Shown: in pieces, positions 5,577-6,911 of the stretch
Layout of the letters: each line of letters starts with the position of its first letter
Position numbering within the stretch: the stretch's first letter is position 1
The notes under the pieces: model-generated
Databases searched by the model: none
What the model was told of the DNA's origin: nothing
What the model saw: the letters and a program-made list of their open reading frames with translations, nothing else
Position numbers and translations under genes: made by a program
Source of the DNA: Chloroflexota bacterium
Lineage (GTDB): Bacteria > Chloroflexota > Dehalococcoidia > SHYB01 > JACPQI01
Length of the DNA stretch: 6,911 nucleotides
Direction: 5' to 3'
Assembly (NCBI GenBank): GCA_016190545.1
Contig: JACPQI010000197.1
Coordinates: 1-6,911, forward strand

Positions 5577-6719
5577 TTATGTGGCGACAAGCACCTCGTC
5601 ACCGTGCGGCTCGAACTTGGTCTCGAACCCCGCGGCCCTCGTAATCTGAGAGACGTAGGAGAAGATTCGCTGGAACCGGTCATCGCTCTGCGGACAGGGC
5701 TCGGGTTGTCCCTCTCGGTTGATCATGCACGGTAGGAAGGCCACGCGCTCGATCCTGCCGTCGCGAATGACGGCCTTGGCGATGAGGGTCTGTCGCGCCT
5801 CGGGATGGAAGGGGAAGCTGGTGTCGACGTCGTGGATGCCAACGGCATACTCGGGGAAGCGACGGATCGTCTCCTGGAGGGTCTCACTGCGCGCGTGCTC
5901 CTTCCAATAGGCGTCGATCGCGAAGAGGCCCAGGCCGTGGAAAATAGCCTTTCCTTTGTAGACCTGGGTGCCCTTGAGGATATGCTGGTGATGCCCCAGG
6001 ACCAAGTCGGCCCCGGCGTCGATAGCGGCGCGGCCCACTTGGGACTCGTACATAGCCACGGTCGCCGGGGTGAAGTGGAGTCCCCAGTGGAAGCTCAGCA
6101 CCACCACGTCGGCTTGGGAGCGGGCTCTCTGGATGTCCTCCCGCATCATCTCAAGGTGAAGGGGATCGGCAAAGGTCAAGATGTCGGGGGCAGTTCCAGG
6201 CTGCTCGTGCTCCACCTGCCGGTAGTAGGTGTAGATGCGCATAGGGGCGCTGCCTGGCTTGTTGTCTCCCGCCTCGTAGCCGAGGAAGGTGACCGGGGCG
6301 TAGGCGAGGAAGGCGACCCGGGTTGGGCCGCAGGTCACAATAGCTGGTGTCCTGGCCTCTGCCAGGTCTTTGCCCGCGCCCACAGGTTGGATACCCTTCT
6401 TCCGGAGCAGCTCCAGTGTATCGAAGAAGCCGTCGTAGCCCCAGTCCAGGTGGTGATTGTTGGCGAAGGACATGACATGGAACCCGGCGTAGGTCAGGCC
6501 GGCCATGTTGCGGGGATGGGAGCGCACCGGCCCCCGAGCGATGGGGTTGCGCGAGCCTCGCTCAGAGTAGGTGGTCTCGCAGTTGCCAAAGACGATGTCC
6601 GCCTGCTGCAAGACCGGACGAATCCTGGTGAAGATGGACTCAGGCTCGGGACGGTTTACAATCACATCGCCTACACCCATCAGAGTGATGGGAGAACTCG
6701 CCTGCGGTACGGAAGCCAT
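5577..6719 (-). CDS. CapA/PGA_cap-family protein (metallophosphatase-like fold), no export signal
   Basis: A 380-residue protein of the poly-gamma-glutamate capsule CapA family, which has a calcineurin-like metallophosphatase fold. Family motifs in order: GVGDV (15-19, Asp18), GNCETT (45-50), FANNHHLDWG (85-94), GAG (114-116), FHWG (210-213) and LGHHQH (241-246). The Asp, Asn-Asn-His and His-x-His residues are those expected to bind metal. The usual LGNF that follows is LGLF here (263-266), losing the Asn. Unlike capsule CapA, there is no signal peptide or membrane anchor, and no capB or capC lies nearby, so a cytosolic hydrolase role is more likely than capsule synthesis. The substrate is unknown. 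The start at 6719 has AGAGAGGA seven bases upstream. It is convergent with the dehydrogenase, 62 bases apart, with no clear terminator between them. It may continue an operon from beyond the right edge only if that inverted-repeat region is not its promoter. Confidence 0.92.
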   Translation of the reverse strand: MASVPQASSPITLMGVGDVIVNRPEPESIFTRIRPVLQQADIVFGNCETTYSERGSRNPIARGPVRSHPRNMAGLTYAGFHVMSFANNHHLDWGYDGFFDTLELLRKKGIQPVGAGKDLAEARTPAIVTCGPTRVAFLAYAPVTFLGYEAGDNKPGSAPMRIYTYYRQVEHEQPGTAPDILTFADPLHLEMMREDIQRARSQADVVVLSFHWGLHFTPATVAMYESQVGRAAIDAGADLVLGHHQHILKGTQVYKGKAIFHGLGLFAIDAYWKEHARSETLQETIRRFPEYAVGIHDVDTSFPFHPEARQTLIAKAVIRDGRIERVAFLPCMINREGQPEPCPQSDDRFQRIFSYVSQITRAAGFETKFEPHGDEVLVAT

Positions 6720-6743
6720 TTCGTATTCCTCTCTATGAGGGCT

Positions 6744-6759
6744 CCAGTTCTACGACTGG
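6744..6759. repeat. Short inverted repeat in the CapA-like gene leader
   Basis: CCAGT and ACTGG flank a six-base loop, 25 bases upstream of the CapA-like start. The stem is only five base pairs and may be chance. Confidence 0.2.
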
Positions 6760-6847
6760 CCGCTCGGGGCTTTTGAAGCTACTCCACCATAGGGACTCAT
6801 CTATGCGTGTTGGTTAATGTAGGAAATCTGGACTCCCCACCCTTCTC

Positions 6848-6880
6848 AGCCCAGGTTCTGTTGACATTGCTATCTGGGCT
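6848..6880. repeat. Seven-base inverted repeat with 19-base loop
   Basis: AGCCCAG (6848-6854) pairs perfectly with CTGGGCT (6874-6880). It overlaps the longer-range repeat at 6859-6910, so the two pairings compete with each other in single-stranded form. Confidence 0.3.
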
Positions 6881-6910
6881 AGTGGCCTTTGCTGGATACG
6901 AATGTCAACA
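6859..6910. repeat. Perfect 10-base inverted repeat spanning 52 bases
   Basis: TGTTGACATT (6859-6868) and AATGTCAACA (6901-6910) are perfect reverse complements separated by 32 bases. Each arm contains TTGACA, the consensus -35 hexamer, in opposite orientations. Good -10 hexamers are not found at 16-18 bases from either arm. The arms may be paired regulator sites, or the ends of a short mobile-element remnant. The window ends one base after the right arm, so the context is cut off. Confidence 0.5.
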
Positions 6911-6911
6911 C

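Noticed and set aside
5805..6776. Plus-strand open frame of 323 codons
   Set aside because: It is antisense to the CapA-family gene and rich in Val/Gly/His as expected of a shadow.
1..6911. CRISPR arrays, tRNA or rRNA genes
   Set aside because: No regularly spaced direct repeats, no cloverleaf-like sequences and no rRNA-like stretches were seen on either strand.

Overview
The window is GC-rich bacterial DNA holding five protein-coding genes, one gene remnant and several short palindromic control-like sites. A large glycyl radical enzyme points to an organism that lives, at least part of the time, without oxygen, because this enzyme class is destroyed by oxygen. The taxon cannot be fixed from the sequence. 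The gene mix (glycyl radical enzyme, crotonase remnant, beta-hydroxyacid dehydrogenase, CapA-like protein without an export signal) would suit an environmental bacterium such as a Chloroflexota or similar subsurface lineage, but that is a guess.

Layout from left to right. Positions 1-2263 (minus strand) carry a glycyl radical enzyme whose last part, with the glycyl-radical loop, lies off the left edge. The 277 bases before it hold a candidate promoter, a 20-base inverted repeat, a near-perfect 17-base palindrome and a small hairpin. Positions 2541-2741 (plus strand) keep the C-terminal tail of an enoyl-CoA hydratase whose main body is gone. Positions 2914-4490 (minus strand) form a tight two-gene unit: a 139-residue protein I do not recognise, then a 381-residue protein resembling AttH/CrtC-type lipocalin-fold proteins. 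A 142-base divergent spacer with extended -10 candidates on both strands separates this unit from a plus-strand NAD(P)-dependent beta-hydroxyacid dehydrogenase (4633-5514). That gene converges on a minus-strand CapA/PGA_cap-family protein (5577-6719). The last 190 bases are non-coding and end in a perfect 10-base inverted repeat spanning 52 bases.

How the genes might work together is inference. The glycyl radical enzyme, the beta-hydroxyacid dehydrogenase and the crotonase scar are all consistent with anaerobic breakdown of an organic acid or CoA-linked substrate. The genes are on alternating strands, so they do not form a single operon. The strongest lead is the active site of the glycyl radical enzyme: it reads Gly-Cys-Ser-His-Pro where the eliminase/decarboxylase classes have Gly-Cys-Val-Glu-Pro, it lacks the adjacent Cys pair of pyruvate formate-lyase, and it lacks the fumarate-binding Arg spacing known from benzylsuccinate synthase. 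It may belong to a reaction class not yet assigned.
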